In this document: positions 63,024-64,000 of the stretch, piece after piece | Numbering within the stretch: position 1 is the stretch's first letter | Layout of the letters: the number at the start of each line of letters is the position of its first letter | Assembly: GCF_019797825.1 (NCBI RefSeq) | Contig: NZ_CP081855.1 | Location: forward strand, 868,001 to 932,000 | Reading direction: 5' to 3' | Length of the DNA stretch: 64,000 nucleotides | Origin: Limosilactobacillus panis | Lineage (GTDB): Bacteria; Bacillota; Bacilli; Lactobacillales; Lactobacillaceae | Notes under the pieces: generated by a model | Databases searched by the model: none | Told to the model about the DNA's origin: nothing | What the model saw: the letters and a program-made list of their open reading frames with translations, nothing else | Translations under genes and position numbers: made by a program

Positions 63024-63671
63024 TTATAGTGGTGCTGAAAACTTAATAGCTTTACCGATGATACGACCTGGATTGTCCTTACTAAGGATAATTGGGTCGT
63101 AATTTTTATTATCAGGCAACAGTAAAATCATATCGCCTTGATGCTTCACACGCTTTAGTGTTGCTTCGGTATCATGATCAACCTGAACGGCAGCAATCTC
63201 GTCATCTTCCACGTCTGGCTGTTGCCGAATGGTTACGATAGCTTTATCGGGGATGGTTGGTTCCATACTGTGTCCCTTACAGCGAAGAGCGAAGAGCGTA
63301 CCACTTGGGACTGGCTTTTCAAAAGTTTCTTCAATATATCCTTCAATATTTTCTTCGGCGGTAATCGGGTCGCCGCAGGCAATCTCACCAATCAGCGGAA
63401 TAGAGCGGCGCTCCAAACCAGCGGGATAAATGATGTTAGAAGGGTTAGTTTTGTTTTGAGTATTTGATACCCCTAAAACATCTTCAGGGGTGGTATGTAA
63501 AGCCGATGCAAATTCATCAAGCCTATTTACTGGAAACTCTCTAGACTTATTGAAATAGAGAGAAACAGTAGATTTTGACATGTTAACTCTACGCGCTAAT
63601 TCACTTATTGAAACTTTCTGTTGATGGCGAAGAGTATCAAGATAATCTATTACTTGTTTGCTATTTCTCAT
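63024..63671 (-). CDS. CI-type phage repressor
   Basis: A 215-residue repressor: an N-terminal XRE helix-turn-helix ('ISELARRVNMSKSTVSLYF') and a C-terminal S24/LexA-like self-cleaving peptidase domain. Scissile Cys-Gly in 'GEIACGDP', catalytic Ser in 'KGHSMEPT' and Lys in 'EATLKRV' are intact, so RecA-stimulated induction is expected. It is divergent from the cro-type gene. RBS is less clear: GGAG is only 2-3 nt from the ATG, AAAGGA 12 nt. Confidence 0.92.
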   Translation of the reverse strand: MRNSKQVIDYLDTLRHQQKVSISELARRVNMSKSTVSLYFNKSREFPVNRLDEFASALHTTPEDVLGVSNTQNKTNPSNIIYPAGLERRSIPLIGEIACGDPITAEENIEGYIEETFEKPVPSGTLFALRCKGHSMEPTIPDKAIVTIRQQPDVEDDEIAAVQVDHDTEATLKRVKHQGDMILLLPDNKNYDPIILSKDNPGRIIGKAIKFSAPL

Positions 63672-63722
63672 TGCTCCAGTTTTTCCTTTCTCAAGTGTCG
63701 GTGACTATATTATAGTTTATTT

Positions 63723-63738
63723 GTTCGAGAAAAGAAAC
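63723..63738. promoter_or_regulatory. Candidate CI operator 1
   Basis: GTTCGAGAAAAGAAAC, an imperfect inverted repeat (GTTCG...GAAAC) that agrees at 13 of 16 positions with the site at 63801-63816. It is upstream of the cI -10 box (TATAAT read on minus, 63709-63714). Confidence 0.55.
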
Positions 63739-63765
63739 AATTTTAGAAAAATACGATATTTTTTG

Positions 63766-63794
63766 TTGACACAAGAGAACATATGTTGTATTCT
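63766..63794 (+). promoter_or_regulatory. cro promoter with central palindrome
   Basis: TTGACA (63766-63771), 17-nt spacer, TATTCT (63789-63794). The spacer holds the perfect palindrome AACATATGTT (63778-63787) within AGAACATATGTTGT, 11 of 14 like the LexA box CGAACATATGTTCG. Confidence 0.7.
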
Positions 63795-63800
63795 AAAATC

Positions 63801-63816
63801 GTTCGATAAAACGAAC
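63801..63816. promoter_or_regulatory. Candidate CI operator 2
   Basis: GTTCGATAAAACGAAC is a perfect inverted repeat (GTTCG-N6-CGAAC) between the cro promoter and the cro start. It matches operator 1. Confidence 0.65.
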
Positions 63817-63833
63817 GGAAAGGAGATAGATTT

Positions 63834-64000
63834 ATGGCTTTTAATTTAAACCGGTTAAAAGCAGAAAGGGTTGCTAGGGGGTATACCCAGGCCCAATTTG
63901 CTAATAAGTTACATATGTCTAGAGAAGCATATGCCAAACGTGAAAGTGGAAAAGTCAACATTAGTGTTGAAGAGTTTGCTAACATTTTACGGGCGCTTGG
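63834..64000 (+). CDS. Cro-type phage regulator, partial
   Basis: Starts with ATG at 63834 after AAAGGAGA. The visible 55 codons give an XRE-type helix-turn-helix: 'NRLKAERVARGYTQAQFANKL' split around the turn 'HMSREAYAKRESGKVN'. The frame is open to the window edge. Divergent from cI with promoters and operators between; thus the Cro-like early switch gene. Confidence 0.85.
   Translation, partial: MAFNLNRLKAERVARGYTQAQFANKLHMSREAYAKRESGKVNISVEEFANILRAL

Overview
The window reads as a chromosomal segment of a low-to-mid GC Gram-positive bacterium of the family Lactobacillaceae. A Limosilactobacillus-like heterofermenter is my best guess from protein wording and gene order; species was not determined. 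Almost every gene has a strong AAGGAGG-type ribosome binding site, and the gene order matches blocks conserved in Bacillus and lactobacilli (pdhABCD / yktA-yktC / typA / ftsW / ylbG-rsmD-coaD-ylbL / comEA-EB-EC-holA / rpsT / rpsO-rnjB; tuf-tig-clpX-engB; uvrC-obgE-rnz-recJ-apt; rpsB-tsf-pyrH-frr-uppS-cdsA-rseP-proS-polC).

Layout. 1-3.1 kb: end of a diaminopimelate/lysine operon of the N-acetyl branch (dapL end, dapA, dapB, patA). 3.2-7.6 kb: a secreted LysM-NlpC/P60 wall hydrolase, a 68-aa protein, a lipid kinase, rpoY, a membrane-anchored protein and peptide deformylase. 7.7-12.8 kb: pyruvate dehydrogenase operon with CcpA-type sites at its promoter. 12.9-24.2 kb: yktA, an inositol-phosphatase-family gene, typA, ftsW, ylbG, rsmD, coaD, sepM/ylbL, then the DNA-uptake genes comEA, comEB, comEC and holA. 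24.2-33.3 kb: ribosomal proteins S20 and S15, RNase J2, a TPR protein, EF-Tu, trigger factor, ClpX, EngB and a MazG-like protein. 33.4-42.5 kb: uvrC, obgE, rnz, an SDR, recJ, apt and a membrane protein. 42.5-48.2 kb: tRNA-Ser(CGA), RNase HI, HMG-CoA synthase, lexA, ynzC, yneF, plsC, yabB, yazA. 48.2-60.7 kb: translation, lipid-carrier and membrane-envelope genes ending with polC.

60.66-64 kb is different in character: a tyrosine integrase, a broken lipoprotein gene, a membrane protein, a CI-type repressor and a divergent Cro-type gene. This is the lysogeny end of a prophage (or phage-like element) inserted just after polC; it continues past the right edge. It has small direct repeats at the polC side, a pair of matching inverted-repeat operators between cI and cro, and a candidate small RNA fired divergently from the integrase promoter.

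The most interesting non-standard signals are: a 150-180 bp two-hairpin repeat present twice, each time between convergent genes; the prophage lipoprotein gene broken by two homopolymer indels that would be repaired by removing one base from each tract; the candidate sRNA beside the integrase; a comEC gene with no ordinary start codon at its ribosome binding site; and an rnjB tail that looks frame-shifted. I saw no CRISPR array, no intact insertion sequence, no defence island and no biosynthetic cluster.
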